NCBI GenBank assembly: GCA_027579435.1
Contig: JANBPK010000783.1
Location: forward strand, 1-64,000
Origin: Candolleomyces eurysporus
Taxonomy: Eukaryota; Basidiomycota; Agaricomycetes; Agaricales; Psathyrellaceae
Direction of reading: 5' to 3'
DNA: 64,000 bases
Numbering within the stretch: the first letter of the stretch is position 1; the number at the start of each line of letters is the position of its first letter. Positions 37,260 through 50,023 of the stretch are shown in pieces. The position numbers and the translations under genes are program-made. Under the pieces are notes generated by a model. That model had not been told where the DNA came from. It did not search any database and saw nothing but the letters and a program-made list of their open reading frames with translations.

Positions 37260-37420
37260 TGCTTCCATAGATGCCCCTTTGAAATTGGTGGGTAGGATTC
37301 AAACTCGTAGGCACGTAACGAGTGGTCAAGTGGTGGGGGGGGGAAGGTAAAATATTATTCGAAACTCCGGTTCGAAGCCTCGGCTCGCGGTGCGAAGCCT
37401 TTGGCTGCGCGATCTGAGCG
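37260..37420 (-). ncRNA. tRNA-like (SINE-like) element after tyrosinase 2
   Basis: Minus-strand aggcttcgaaccgg (37367-37380) is the counterpart of the B box after tyrosinase 1, with one change in the box. A G run of ten lies next to it. Confidence 0.33.
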
Positions 37421-38236
37421 TTTCTGGCTCCTCTACAATTTATAATACTCGGTACTCCTTTGCTACTACAGTCGTGTTCAAGGGCTTCGGGGAGTTTATC
37501 GTTCGACCAAAGCTTGGTCTGGGGTAAACGACCTGGACAGGGTCTTTTGTAGCGTTCGTGGTGCTGCTCTGACTCTTCATTTGCATGGAATTTATTGTTG
37601 AGTAGTATTAAAGCAATTTTTGCTCCAGGTCATCATTTTATTGACAATGTAGACGAACAATTTACTCAAACCTTGAGGTTAAGGGCACTAAAACTCGCGA
37701 AAATTGAACAAACGTTTCCAACTTGTCTATTTTCCGTGGAAATGGATGCAGGACCCCTTGTGAAAACAATCTCTGCGGAGCACCACACTCCCGTGGCTAC
37801 AAGTAGAGGAACGGTGCCAGCTGGCGCTGACCCAACTGGAAGTTTGAATACTCTGCAGCGCATTCAAACAGCGCCCTACTTTAGTAGAACTTGTCATCAA
37901 CGGCCACAAAAAGTCAACCTCCTGACATTTCCCCAAAAGCATCCAGCCTTTCTCCGATGTTCCATAGTTAGTGGGAACCGGCATCTCGGAGTATTTAGCC
38001 ATTGTTAACAGCGAGTAAGTGAGTAATCTCCACTAGCATTTCTCCCTCATCCAAATTCATTCTGCTGGAAGATGTTAAAATAGTGGCCACTCCACACAGA
38101 ACTAAATCTTGCCACCACCACCAACAGCGTGGACACTCCTAATGTTTGACACATGCTTAAATAGATGTATTACAAGAAACATGGATTTGACAGAAGTGTT
38201 AATAAATTCGGCAAAGAACACACAGAACATAATGAG
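37421..38236. other. Intergenic between tyrosinase 2 and NLR-2
   Basis: A plus-strand frame at 37595-38008 (137 codons) has no recognised motif and no paralogue in the window, so it is left uncalled. Confidence 0.45.
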
Positions 38237-41200
38237 CTACGGTAAGTAACAACTAAACCATTGGGCACCCAAGGTGGCATAGTTGAGGTGCACATAGGAA
38301 CAGGTGTAGTGCGGTATAGTAAGCATGTTGCGTGGTGTGGGCAGTTTCGCATCCAGTGGTACAAATATGAGTTTGTCTTTGCCATCAGGTGAGAGAAGCC
38401 ATCCTTTGTATCTTTGAATGCCTGTGGGGTAAACTGTGGGGTAAATTTCAATCTCTTGAATGTAGCGGGGGTCCTTCACTGAGCTTGGCCCTGGGTCTAT
38501 TACCAAATGAGAGTCAATGGAATGACCCTTTCTGCAAGATCTGGGTGATGTGTCCGAATGACAGGGGGTGTCCTCCATTGATACATCCCAAACTCTCACT
38601 GATCCATCTTCTGAGCCAGATATTATCCTGCTTCCGTCGCTCGAGAATGCAACAGATGTAACCCAATCGGTGTGGCCCTCCAGAACATTCCGAAGCTTGC
38701 CTGTAGACGCATCCCAAACCCTGACCGATTTGTCATCCGAACCAGAGACAATCCATCTGCCATCACTAGAAAATGCAACAGCTGCGACCCCACCGATGTG
38801 ACCCTTCAATACAGTCCTCAACTCGCCTGCCGATGCATCCCAAACCATCACTGATTGATCCAACGAGCCAGAGACGATCTGCTTGCCATCACTTGAGAAT
38901 GCAAGTGATGTAACTAATCCGGTGTGTCCTTCCAGCACGTGTTGCACCTCGCGCAACGATGGATCCCAAACCTTCAACGAGTTGTCCTCTTCCGAGCAGG
39001 AGATAATGCGGCTCCCATCGCTTGAGAGTGCAACTGATGTAATCCAATAAGAGTGACCCTCCAGCACATTCTCCGGTTCGCCCGTCAATGCATCCCAGAC
39101 TATCACCACATTTTCAGACGAGGCAGAGAGAATCCGCCTTCTGTCACTGGAGAATGCAACAGATGTGACCCCACTTGTGTGACCCTCCAGCACGCTCTCC
39201 AACTCGCCCGTGGTTGCATTCCAAAGCATCACTAGTTTATCCCACGAGCCAGAGACAATCTGCTTTCCATCGCTCGAGAATGCGACTGATGTAACTAGCT
39301 TGGTGTGACCCGCCAGTACATGCTGCACCTCGCCGCCTGACGCATCCCAAACCTTCACCAAATTGTCATACGAGCCAGAAACGATCCTCCTTCCATCGCA
39401 TGACAGTGCTACAGATGTTACCCCATAGACGTGATCACCCACCACCCTCTGTCCTTTGCTGATAGATGCATCCCAAACCCTCACCGATCCGTCTTCAGAG
39501 CCAGAGACAACCCGACTTCCATCGCTTGATAATGCGACTGATGTAACCCAATTGGTGTGACCCTCCAGCACGTTCTGTTGATTGCCTGTCAATGCATCCC
39601 AAACCCTCACCGATCTGTCTTCTGAGCCGGAAATAATTCGGCTTCCGTCACTTGAAAATGCAACTGATGTAACCCAGTCGGTGTGACCCTCCAGCACATT
39701 TTGCACGTCGCCTGTTAATGCATCCCATACCCGCACCGTATTGTCATATGAACCAGAGACAATTCGTTTTCCATCGCTTGAGAATGCAACGGATGTGACT
39801 CCATAGGTATGACCGTCCATCGCTCTCTGCACCTCTCCTATTGACGCATCCCAAACCCTCACCAATCCGTCTTCCGAGCCAGAGACAATCTGGATTCCAT
39901 TGCTCGAGAACGCAACAGATGTGACCCAATCAGTGTGACCCTCCAGCACATTTTGAACCCTGCCTGTCGATGCGTCCCAAACCCTCAGCGATTTGTCCCA
40001 TGAACCAGAGACAATCCATCCTCCATTGCCGGAAAACGCGACTGAGGTAATTGGACTGGTGTGGCCTTCCAGTATATGTTGCACCTGACCTGTTGCCGCA
40101 TCCCAAACCCGAACTGAATTGTCATACGAGCCAGAGACAATCCACCTTCCATCGCTCGAGAATGCGACTGATGTAACCACATTGGTGTGACCCTTCAGAA
40201 CGTCCTGTATCTCTCCTATTGACGCGTCCCATACACTCACGAGTCCATCCTCCGAGCCCGAAACAATCTGTGTTCTATCCCTCGAGAATGCGACGGCGTG
40301 GACCCGACTCCCTACTACGAGTGTCATTAGCTGCAGGCCGCTTCGCGAGCAATGGGTGAAACCGGGAATTCCTGGGAAGTGTGCCCTCCATTTCTGACAC
40401 GGATTCGCATCCCGTGGCCATGTGGTTAGTGAGGAGATGTAAAGATGGGGGGTCGACAGCGACGCTGAGCTTCCGCTGAAGTAAACTGCGAAAGACGCAG
40501 CCTCGGTGAGTTGTCGCGCTACCTCCGGGTCAAGCTAAACATCCGGCCAATTCAACCACGGTACGTTATTCAGTGAACATGACACTCACGTTGGCAACCG
40601 ATTCGCGCGCCGTTTGGAGGATTGGATCGCACAGGCCTCGACAACCAAGAAGGTTCATGGCCTCGATCCAGAAGAGCACACGAAGCTCCAGGAAATTCGA
40701 TAGGGTGACGAGGAGGGGATCCACCGCGGTAGGCGCTGTGGCGGAAAGGTGGTGACTCCAGTTTCGGCATGCATAGCTCAACGTGGGTGGAATGTTTCGT
40801 TCAACTTCATTAGGTAGTGCGTGATTTTCGGAGTCGAAAATGAAGGATGAGGGAATTTTCGCGATGTTGAATCTAAGGCCTGCATTCATGACGCGGAAGC
40901 AGGACTCCGTGAGGTGGTGATGGAGCGCGGTTTGATCGCACCAGTACTCTTTTGAGCGACGGCGATCGAACATGAAATCGGAAAAGGATTTGTGGTATGA
41001 GAGGACATGGTTGTGGGCGTCGGTGTAGAGTACAGCATGAAGGCTAGACAGAACAGCATCAGCAACCTCTGTAAAAGACCATACAGAGTCGGTCTCATCC
41101 GACTCAGATGAGAGGAGGTTTGCAACGATGGATGTCGATGTACGCTCGGGGGTGCAGAGAAACGTATGAAGGGTTTGAAGGCGTTTCTGGAGGATATCCT

Positions 41201-42352
41201 CGTCCAAATGCGAAAAGGCGTCGGAAAGGATCTGATGATACAATGCATCGAGGAGGTCAGTAGCCTTTGATGGGGGCTGTGGGATTGCTGAGTCGGGAAG
41301 AAGCCTACGCAGAAGTGTTGACTGCTCTCTAGGTGTAAGTTCGTGGGGTGATAGGTATTTGATGAGGGTTGCGGCGCAGATGAACAAGCCACTGGTAAGC
41401 GTCACAAGTTTCTTCATTTCGTCACGATCCTTGAAGTGGGGAAGGCGATCCTTCAGGTACGTGGTGATGTCGGCCTCTACCTCCTCCTTATCCACATCTT
41501 GGAGACGGTAGAGTCGTTTCCGTGTAAATAATTCCACGCGTTGAACAAGACCCGGGTCTTGCCGACTGGTGACGAAGAACTTGAGTCCCGGTAGACGATT
41601 GTCCTTGATGACGCCGAGTAGGTCCCGCAGAAATGCTGAACCGCCGTGTTGGTCTATCTCGTCGAGCGCGTCTATAACAATAAGATAGCGCCGTGAGGAT
41701 GAATTTCCACGTTTTATTTCAGACTCGAGCCAGGGTCCGACGAGGAGATCCTCCAGCTGAGCACGAACACCGCGGTGGACCGTGTCGAACTTCCCAGAAT
41801 AACGGAGAGCGTCGGCAAATACTTTGCACTTCAGAGCCAGGTGGTACACAATCGTACGAACGATATACGTCTCGTACTTTGTATCTTCAAACTGTCGCGA
41901 GCAGAAGAAGTTTCCTCCTAGGAAGATCGTATCGTCGACCTCTACGGTCAACTCGAACCGGCGAGCGATCGTGTAGGCGATGGTGCTCTTACCCGAGCCA
42001 GCAGGTCCAAAAAGCCAGTAGATTTCCTGACTTTCAGAAGACATGTCATTGGCCCATTTGATAATGCTCGCCAATATTGCGACGCGGGTTCCAGGCGTAC
42101 AGGTTGCGCGACGCAGGACCTCTCGCTTCTCGCCTACTAAACAGAACTTGTGGTCGGCAATATGCGAGGGTTTGAGCTGATCCAAAAGGAAGATCTGTCA
42201 AGCGCATGAGCTTGAGGCGGGTTCAGAAGGAACGAATGGCAAACTCTGAGGTCCTCCTGAATCACGTCTATGTTCGAGTTTGAGATGAAGGTAAGGGAGC
42301 TGTTCGTGATAGAGAAATTTCCCGCATTGCTGAAGTGCGAGATCGTAGCCAT
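38237..42352 (-). CDS. NLR-2: NACHT NTPase with 14 WD40 repeats, intact
   Basis: Three exons: 42352-42245, 42194-40590, 40534-38237, with introns of 50 and 55 bp; 1336 residues, no frameshift. It starts MATISHFSNAGNFSITN. Walker A GPAGSGKST is at about residues 99-107 and Walker B YLIVIDALDE at about 206-215. A helical region with CRNWSHHL follows. The WD40 part begins near residue 645 and has 14 units of about 42 residues, then a tail of about 100 residues ending AQWFSCYLP. Exon structure, intron positions, repeat number and tail match NLR-1 exactly, so the two are paralogues; units differ at a few recurring positions, mainly the loop after each GHT. Such fungal receptors (HET-E/D/R class) act in non-self recognition, and their WD40 repeats diversify by exchange between units. 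The effector partner and ligand here are unknown. Confidence 0.93.
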
Positions 42353-43640
42353 GATGGAGCTGGTAGCGGCGTTATGGAATGGTCGTTCGATATCCAGATG
42401 GCAGTTGTGAGATAAGGGCCCACTGATTCATTGGAGATAGCAATGAGGCGGTGTATACGGACGCTTGTTTGTCCCTGTTTACCACCGCATCAAGATGCTC
42501 AAGAAAAGCTCTTGAGACGAGAATCAGAGGGATTATGGTCACTCTTACCGGTTATTAGGGGATTGACCTTTGTACGCATCAAAATCGCTGTATACAGGGG
42601 GTTAAATTAGTGATGAAAGAGACATTATTTCCTTTTCCTTTGCTATTGCAGCTGGTGGGAGAAGATACGGGAAAGGAAGAGTATTCAAAAGTAAGGCCTT
42701 TTTAAATGGGTGAATACAGCCTTTCGAACTTGGGTGGATTTCCAGGTTATTAAAGACGCGGGTCAGGAAGACAGAGCTGGTGAAGCTGGGTCAAAAGTAA
42801 CTGTTCGCTTGTGTGCACTCGTGTGCGTCTGAATTGTGTGTGTGTATCTTCCTAATGTTCCCAGATCAACCGACTGCTACTGCATAACAGAGGTATTGAG
42901 CTTGAAGTATTTGTTTCTCTCCCGTTTAGTTGATTCTTGAATTGTGTACGGCAAGTCGTGTCATAATCATAGTCCTTAACTCTGGAAGGCCGTCATTGGC
43001 GTAAGAGATTCAGGATACATCGTTAAAGGTTTCGCCAGTCGATCAAAAGGATCTCCAGCTGCGCCCCTCAGCATCTCAGGCTGTCAGCGCCGGTACGCCC
43101 ACCGCGATACAGCGATGGACACCTATGTCCAAAATCTTATGATGAAGAAGGCAAACTTTTGGAATTAAGTGTACGTGCTCTGTGTGCATGGTAAGAAGAA
43201 GCAGTATTGGCGCTTCAACACGTCTTCCATTGCCGCTGGTCCATCCTGGTAAGCACAAAGGGCTTCCCCCTCAGATGAGGTTCATCTGCTATCGACCTGT
43301 ACAGGTTAGAGCTATAGCACACCGACCAAAGAGGAGGCGTGTCGATATTCGAGACAAAGACAAACTTCTGTGGGTTGCATGAGTGAATCCTCTTCTGTCA
43401 AATCTCATTGTATCGTTATAGCTGGCGTGCAGTACTACAATAAGCTAATAAAACTTATAATACAACTCCACTCAGATCGTATAAATGAGGAAAAAATTCA
43501 GAGTTATTCGCAAAACGAGAGTTTTTGTGATTGTTTTGCCTGACCTATTATATTAGCCATATTCGAGCCAGCCACAAGTCTAAAGGCCGGAAAAACAGCA
43601 GGGTGATTGGGTTGAATCGCACGCCTGGCTAAGAAAAGTA
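42353..43640. other. Intergenic, 5' side of NLR-2
   Basis: Promoter side of NLR-2. Only short frames; none supported. Confidence 0.5.
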
Positions 43641-45110
43641 GCCGGATCGACGTGAGTCGAACCCTCGACCTGGATCTGGAGGTCCGTGATTTGTTTTACG
43701 TCATACAGTTTCTGCGGTGGTTGCTCTTGTCATTGACCACGACGACGGTCTACATTGCTCAACTCATCCACTACCATTTCATGCATCAACCCTGAACGAA
43801 TGAATTACGATCTGTATACTACACGCTCTGGCGAAATCAGGGAGCTGGGACTGGAGGGGAAGAGGATGATAAAGCGTTTCAAGAGGATTGAGTTGGAGTC
43901 GTAGAGGGGAAGGTGTTCAAGCGTCCCTGCTGTACCATCGATATCGTGAGTCCGTAGAGTCTCTCTTCAAATAGCGCTGCTGAAATTATCTGTAGACACC
44001 TTATCAGGCGGTCAACTGATCACGGACGTTCAGAACGGCCAGAAACTCGGTAGAGGTACCACCGAATCCAAACCTTCCGTCCATGACACCGATGCCGCCA
44101 GCATGATTATTTGGCCAGTGATGGACCTGGTCAGCCTTCTTTCCCCTCTCGTTGGGTTGTTCATCTGCTTTAGAGGCATTGCGACTTCCTTGTTTTGGCC
44201 TCGGCGCACAGTTCCCAACGTCGCGTCTACTCAGCTGCTACGACCTCACCGTTCTGATAACCATCAGTATTACCACCAACGCCACTCTCAAGCTTTGCCG
44301 ATTCCAATCTCATCCTCTCGACGCTCGGGGTTTCTACTGCTTTGCACCCATCTCGACTTCCATTGTGTCATTCCCTTACCAATGACATCAACGGCAATCT
44401 TCTTCGCATGGCTTAATCGTATCACCGTCAGCGGTGTCGGCTGGGTCGCTGGAGCAGACGACGTCGGCGAGAGGTCTTAGTGTTCGTTGTCGCCATTCTC
44501 TGGTGTCTCGATTTCGACGCTTTGGATCGTTATGCACATCACCTACAGCCATAGCATCAATACCCGATGACCACCGACGAGAAGCAGTCCCGCCACGACC
44601 TGGTCTCCCTCTCGAAAGACGATTAATGTCGCCTCGAGCGTGGAGCTGGTCAAAGATAAGGATTCAAATTTCAGGGAGGACTTACCGAGATTGCAGACGT
44701 TGACTGCTCGGACTGATGTAAGAATCCGCATCTCGGAGTTCTCGTCGTCAGGTCGCTCTTTCGAAGGATTTTAGCGGGGATGGCTTAGGTTCGGGAGGCG
44801 CAAAGGTTATGAGCTATGGACGAGTGGAGGCTTAAACCACGATGCATCGTCATTCACGGCTGGAAGGTTCCAATTAGAAGAGGTCAAAGAAGGGGAGCAC
44901 TAGAAGTTCCACTGAGGAGAGGGCGAAGCGGCCTGGGAGAAGCGATCCTATTTCCCAACTTCGGCTACGACTCGAGCAACAACCTGCAAAGAGCAACTGG
45001 ATTAGGGGAGGAGGAAGATGGCCTACGATGCCTTCACGTCGATACGGGAATTCGTCGAGGCATAGCTCAGTCGGAAGCAGTACAGGGAGGTAAGGAGTTC
45101 GATGAGCATT
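43640..45110 (+). repeat. Eroded dispersed repeat, copy E, with tRNA-like B box
   Basis: It opens with a minus-strand B-box-like gagggttcgactc (43654-43666). The upstream exon-like part reads YDLYTTRSGEIRELGLEGK, then one stop, then VPAVPSIS before a GTGAGT donor at 43947. The second block VQNGQKLGRGTTESKPSVHD (44027-44086) is the clearest version of the family motif. Later parts are Ser/Thr-rich with stops. It clearly descends from a spliced protein-coding gene. Confidence 0.55.
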
Positions 45111-45780
45111 AGCGTCCAACCCTAACTAATCTGCGGCGATAGTTCCTCAGCCAAATCGCAACTTCACAGAGAGCGCAAGACGTCAAATTACACCCCGAAA
45201 TCCAGTGGTTGAGGTCGACGTGTTCTCCTCGCCCTCGCCCTCGCCCTCTTCCTCCCTCTGCACCCCGCACTCTTCTGTTCGCCTGGAACGTGATTTCAAA
45301 GAGAAAGTCCGTCCGTTCCTCACCCCTGCTGATGCTTTCCTGCTCGAGTAGGGTTTCTAGGAGGTATTTTGTAGAGACTGAGTGAGGGTCGCTAAGAGTT
45401 CGACGTGGCCGCGGAGGTTTGAGAGGTTGATTTCCCGGTGAAGGAAGGCGCGATGAAGGTATTTTCGCTACCATCAATTCAAGTGATCGTCTATAAAAAC
45501 TGAATATATTTAACCGCCTCGGACAAACGCAAAACCTCTGTCGAAGTCCTGGCCACTCCAGGCGGCCGTAGCGACTCGTAGAAAAGCGGCCGACAAGGTA
45601 TCTCTATACGCAAGGTTTGGAGCAAAGTACTCCGAGATCTACTACTGGTATCAGCTACGATATTCAAAGATCAATCGAGAGACCTACGGTGTCAAATGTG
45701 CTAGCAGGTAAGCCTCACTTCCCGCACACCCAACGCGATCAGTTCCACATATTCATTGTTCTCCCCCTCCTCCTTTCCTC
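45111..45780. other. Intergenic, no supported gene
   Basis: Contains a short ccctcg hexamer run (about 45232-45250). No coding signal. Confidence 0.45.
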
Positions 45781-45989
45781 ATACTCCGGAAGCTCCTTCA
45801 GTATTACGGTGTAAAGACAATATTCATGTTCAGAGCTGATGCATGAAAACGTAGAAGGCACATTGAAGATGGTCGTGGTCAAGAGCAAGCCCAAAAATGT
45901 CGGGCTGCGAAAACCGTATGACATAAACCGAATCATCGACTTTGCGGCCCGGCGCCTCTAGGTCGAGGGCTCGATCCACGTCCATGTCG

Positions 45990-48900
45990 AGAACTTCAGA
46001 GGTACGAACTATCAGAGACCTGTCGGAATAGAGAGGCTTTCTATGTATTTCCTATGGAATGCATCACCACGAAATACTTTCAAGTTCCCTTCATTTTCGC
46101 CAGTGCACTTCAATTCAAATGCTGTCCACCTTGAGTGGGATGTTCTTCCTCAATGTAGAGGAATCTGGGTTTACAACCTCGCTACTGTCGTATTCTTTCG
46201 GGTTCTACCCAAATGAGATGCACATCCTGTTGAGTAGGACTTGGGTTCATTATGATTATGTCATGGCCCGATCCATGAGTGGTCTATGGGATCATCGCTC
46301 GAACAAATCTGAGCCGCTTAGAGGCTATCGAACAGAATTATGACTCCTGTACAAGTAGTTTTGAGTTACGAGACTCGTATCAGCAGTTCAAGCATTGCGC
46401 TCCGTCTGTTGGAGAACCTGAAGGGTTGATTGTCTCCAGGAGTCGAAGAAGCGAGAGGTCTGATGACCAATGATGAAGACGATGGAGAACGAGTACGGGA
46501 GAACGAGGAAGTCGGAGAGGGAGAAAGATTGCTTCTCTGACGACTTATCCCATGTCTCAAGTAAAATGACTGGCATGTCATAACCATCTTCCTTCGTCTG
46601 GGAGAGTCTGGCTGAATAGAGATGTAAATCGGCGTTCTCGATGCACCTAAGTTATGTCTACCAGCATACACCGCGTGGTTAGATGATATTTAGTGAGGGA
46701 TTGTTGTTGTTCTGACTTGAAAGTGTGCTTCTCTTCGTGTTTCTCGTGAGTATAACCTGATTTCAACGATGAACTTCCCAAAAATCTTGAAACATTACGC
46801 ACAAACTCGATTGAGCTGATCGATAAATCTTGTAATCAGACATAGTGCCGTATCTCTCGCGACGGAGATTGTGTGGTAGACCTGCCTCTACTCAGCTTGG
46901 TTCAATCGCAAGTCGCCTCTTTCTCTGCAAGAGGCCGAATCGAGAATGGAGATTGACTACCGAGCAGCTTGAGTGTATCCGTCTGAGCACCGGGTCAGGC
47001 CCATTGCTGCAGCTTGGTTGTTTGAATCATGCCGCGTCATTGCAAAACGCAGCTTGCACAACCAGCGCGTTTAGTCAATTGATGCTCAGCCTTGCAGGCT
47101 ACCCATACAACGGTAACATCCTCTCGCTTGAGATAATCGCTTCTACAACTACTAAGGTTTTGATAGTCCTACAAAGTCGTAATTAATTCTCAAAAGCCAA
47201 TCGAAGAAGTCCAGCGCGAGGCTGTCGCAGCAGATGGGAGAATTTCTTTTGATGTGTGCTGCACTCCATCAACACATAAATTTAGCACGGGCCTCATTCT
47301 AATATCATGTATAACACATTTCTTGTGATCAGTTATTCGAGAAGATCGATGCAGAGAGTAGAGTGCAGTGACGGGTTCGAACTGCAGATGGAGAAGGTTA
47401 CAATGAATAGGAATCCCAAAGATTACTGATATAAGATATGAAGGAAGCACCTGTCGGTTAATTGTAGGCAGCCACAGTGAAGAACCCGAACGAGAAAAAA
47501 TATCAGATATGAAGAAAGCAGCTTGCACCTATGGAAAACGGAGGGATGAGACGTCCTTCGTCCAATCAGAAATGATCACAGAACTTAGAAGCGGAAACAT
47601 ATCTGGATTTAGAAGGAGAAGAAGGCGCTAAGTTAACTGAAGTTCCCACCACCCCCGCAGCGTTGACATCGGGTCATCGCTCATACCTGCGCTCATCTCC
47701 TTCCAATTCTCATGCACATCATCTCCATTGATCAAGATAATTCTGGATAATCGCACGCGCTTCGGCGTATGCGGCAGCTCTAATGGAGAACACTTCCATC
47801 CATCCATGATCCAACGAACCAGCGGAAGAGATTACAATCCGGTAGGCCCGTCGTCAAGCTGTCCTAGTTGATGTCGTCGATGGATCGCAGCACTAAGATG
47901 TGAACTCAAGGTAGCGCATGAGTCTCCAGGTCATCAACGTTCCGCTCTCAATCTTGAAAAGCAGTGTGGTCCTAATCTCCCCATCAAGTTCTGCAACGAT
48001 TTACGTAGTAGATCGAAACGAGCAAGACCGTGAAAACCGCCCAGGTTCGTCCCTAGTGCGTCGAGCTCGTATCCAGGGTATCGATACATCCCCTTTCCAA
48101 TTGCACTGGCCTTGATATTCGGGAAGGCGAATTTGCCGAACAAAGGGGTGTGATAGCTACCAAACGGCCTGGGTCCCCGGAAGTGCATGGCAAACCTTGA
48201 AGAGTCAGTATGCTGTACGCCTGATACGGCTGTGATGATGATCCCAACGGCAAGCGGAGATGCCGGAGATATACTATACGGTGGAGGCAATGATTACAAT
48301 AATTACGAAAGGCCTCAACTGGTCTTGTTTGGCCGCTCAACGCAGGCAAGGAGCGCGTATGAGGCCTCGAATGAGTAATGCGCAGCATCCTTCTAATATC
48401 CCAGAATTACTATGTCGAGGAACGAGGGAGGGGCCCGGGTGGAAGAATCGCCAACTAGACGAATTTGACTTTCCGTAGTGTCAGTCTTTTAACAACTCGC
48501 AACGAATCGAATGAAAGAGGGCGATGTGGTCTCTGTGGCTCCACATTGGGTCTATCGTTAAACTTGTAGCTTGGAGAGTGGCATCTTTGGGCGTTGAGCA
48601 AGGCTTATCAGCACCAACTTCTCTTGAGCGCGCGACTCACGAGTTCTGGAGGTCAAGCTGAAATTTTAGTTGACCGCTGAGGAGTAGTGGAAACCGGCCG
48701 TTGTTTATTGGGACCTTTTGCAGTCTACATACCTACCTTCACCGCCACCGTCGGCATGCATGGGTAAGCAGTATGATAGTGGTGTTAGTGTTCCAGGTCC
48801 CATGCGTCGACCAGCTTTCATGCCGGTTCGATGGGCGGAACACGGCGGGAGAGATGCGACCTGTCATCACTGGATGCACCATAGTTTGTCACGTCGCGGT

Positions 48901-50020
48901 GCGTACTCGTTCCCTCCTTCAGTTCAAGAGCCGTCCGAGCACTCCGAGCTTCTATACTAGAAGTCAACGAANGATAACTCTTCACGAAGCGAACGCGAGA
49001 AAGGAGCAGGTGATTTGCGGAGCTCATGGCGATATGGCATAGGTTTACCACACTCTTCACACAGACTCTTACATACGATCAGGGTAATTGCCCACACTTA
49101 CATGCCAATGTACAAGGAATCGCGCAAGAAGCTGGTAAGCGCTTCTGCTCTTCTGAAGTCGTTGGCAGGCATGAGCATGCAGGTATCTTTCCTCTGATGT
49201 GAGATCTGTGGAAGGCCAAACATCATCCCTTATCTTTGCACAGGCAATGCGCAACACAGCTCCTTGCAGACAAAATGAGCAATTCTGTTTTCCAGTGCTC
49301 TTTATGGCTGGTAGCTGAGCGATGTTCGAAGGTCGTCGGGAAAACTCCGTCTTTCCCTGTGCTAGGAACTGAAGGTCGAACCCGTCAGTGATTAACAATC
49401 TCAGGATCCATAATTCAGCGTGGGGATGCTGGTTTGAGACCATTGGCACGGCGAAAGTGAGTGTATTTCTTGCATAAAGACCGAATATCACCCGTTATCT
49501 CGTATGAGATTCTGGACATGGAGAAGTTGGAACCTTACGCCATCTCTCCATGAACTGCACAAACGGTCATCAGTAAGCTGAGCGACGATCATCGGCGGGA
49601 CTTGGTCCTTAGAAGTGGCGGCTTTAATTGTATGGAAGCACGGAGATTTAAGGCAGCCTTGAGAAGCCCAGAAGGAACCAGCACATGCTATCCCAGGCTA
49701 ACGTTCTCGACAGCAAAATATCATCCCACGTCATTACGTAGAGTGCTGCATCGTATTTCCCTCCAGCAATGACGACTCTGTCATCTGTGGCTGTGGCTCA
49801 TTAAATGGCTGGTAGCTTGGGGGTGCTCGAGGGCTATCAGAACTATTTCGTATGGTATATGGCAGATACATCGCTATGGTATCGTATGGGGGGCAAAACC
49901 CTCAAATATTGATCAGAACATGGACGAGTACAACGAGGTTGAGACCAACTTGAGCGCACAGGAAACGGGAAAGAATCTGGCACAGGCTTGCAAAGCTCAT
50001 GATCCAGGAATTGTGATGAA
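45990..50020. other. Left part of segmental duplication, no supported gene
   Basis: Many short frames on both strands. Some (47190-47528 minus, 49720-49860 minus) have counterparts in the second copy, but the matches break frame, so no coding call is made. Confidence 0.45.
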
Positions 50021-50023
50021 ACC

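Larger units (their letters stand above)
33075..37420 (+). repeat. Tandem duplication unit 2 (tyrosinase 2)
   Basis: Second copy of the segment at 26675-31010, in the same orientation and similarly complete. Confidence 0.85.

Noticed and set aside
37595..38008. Plus-strand frame of 137 codons
   Set aside because: No recognised domain, and no homologue within the window.
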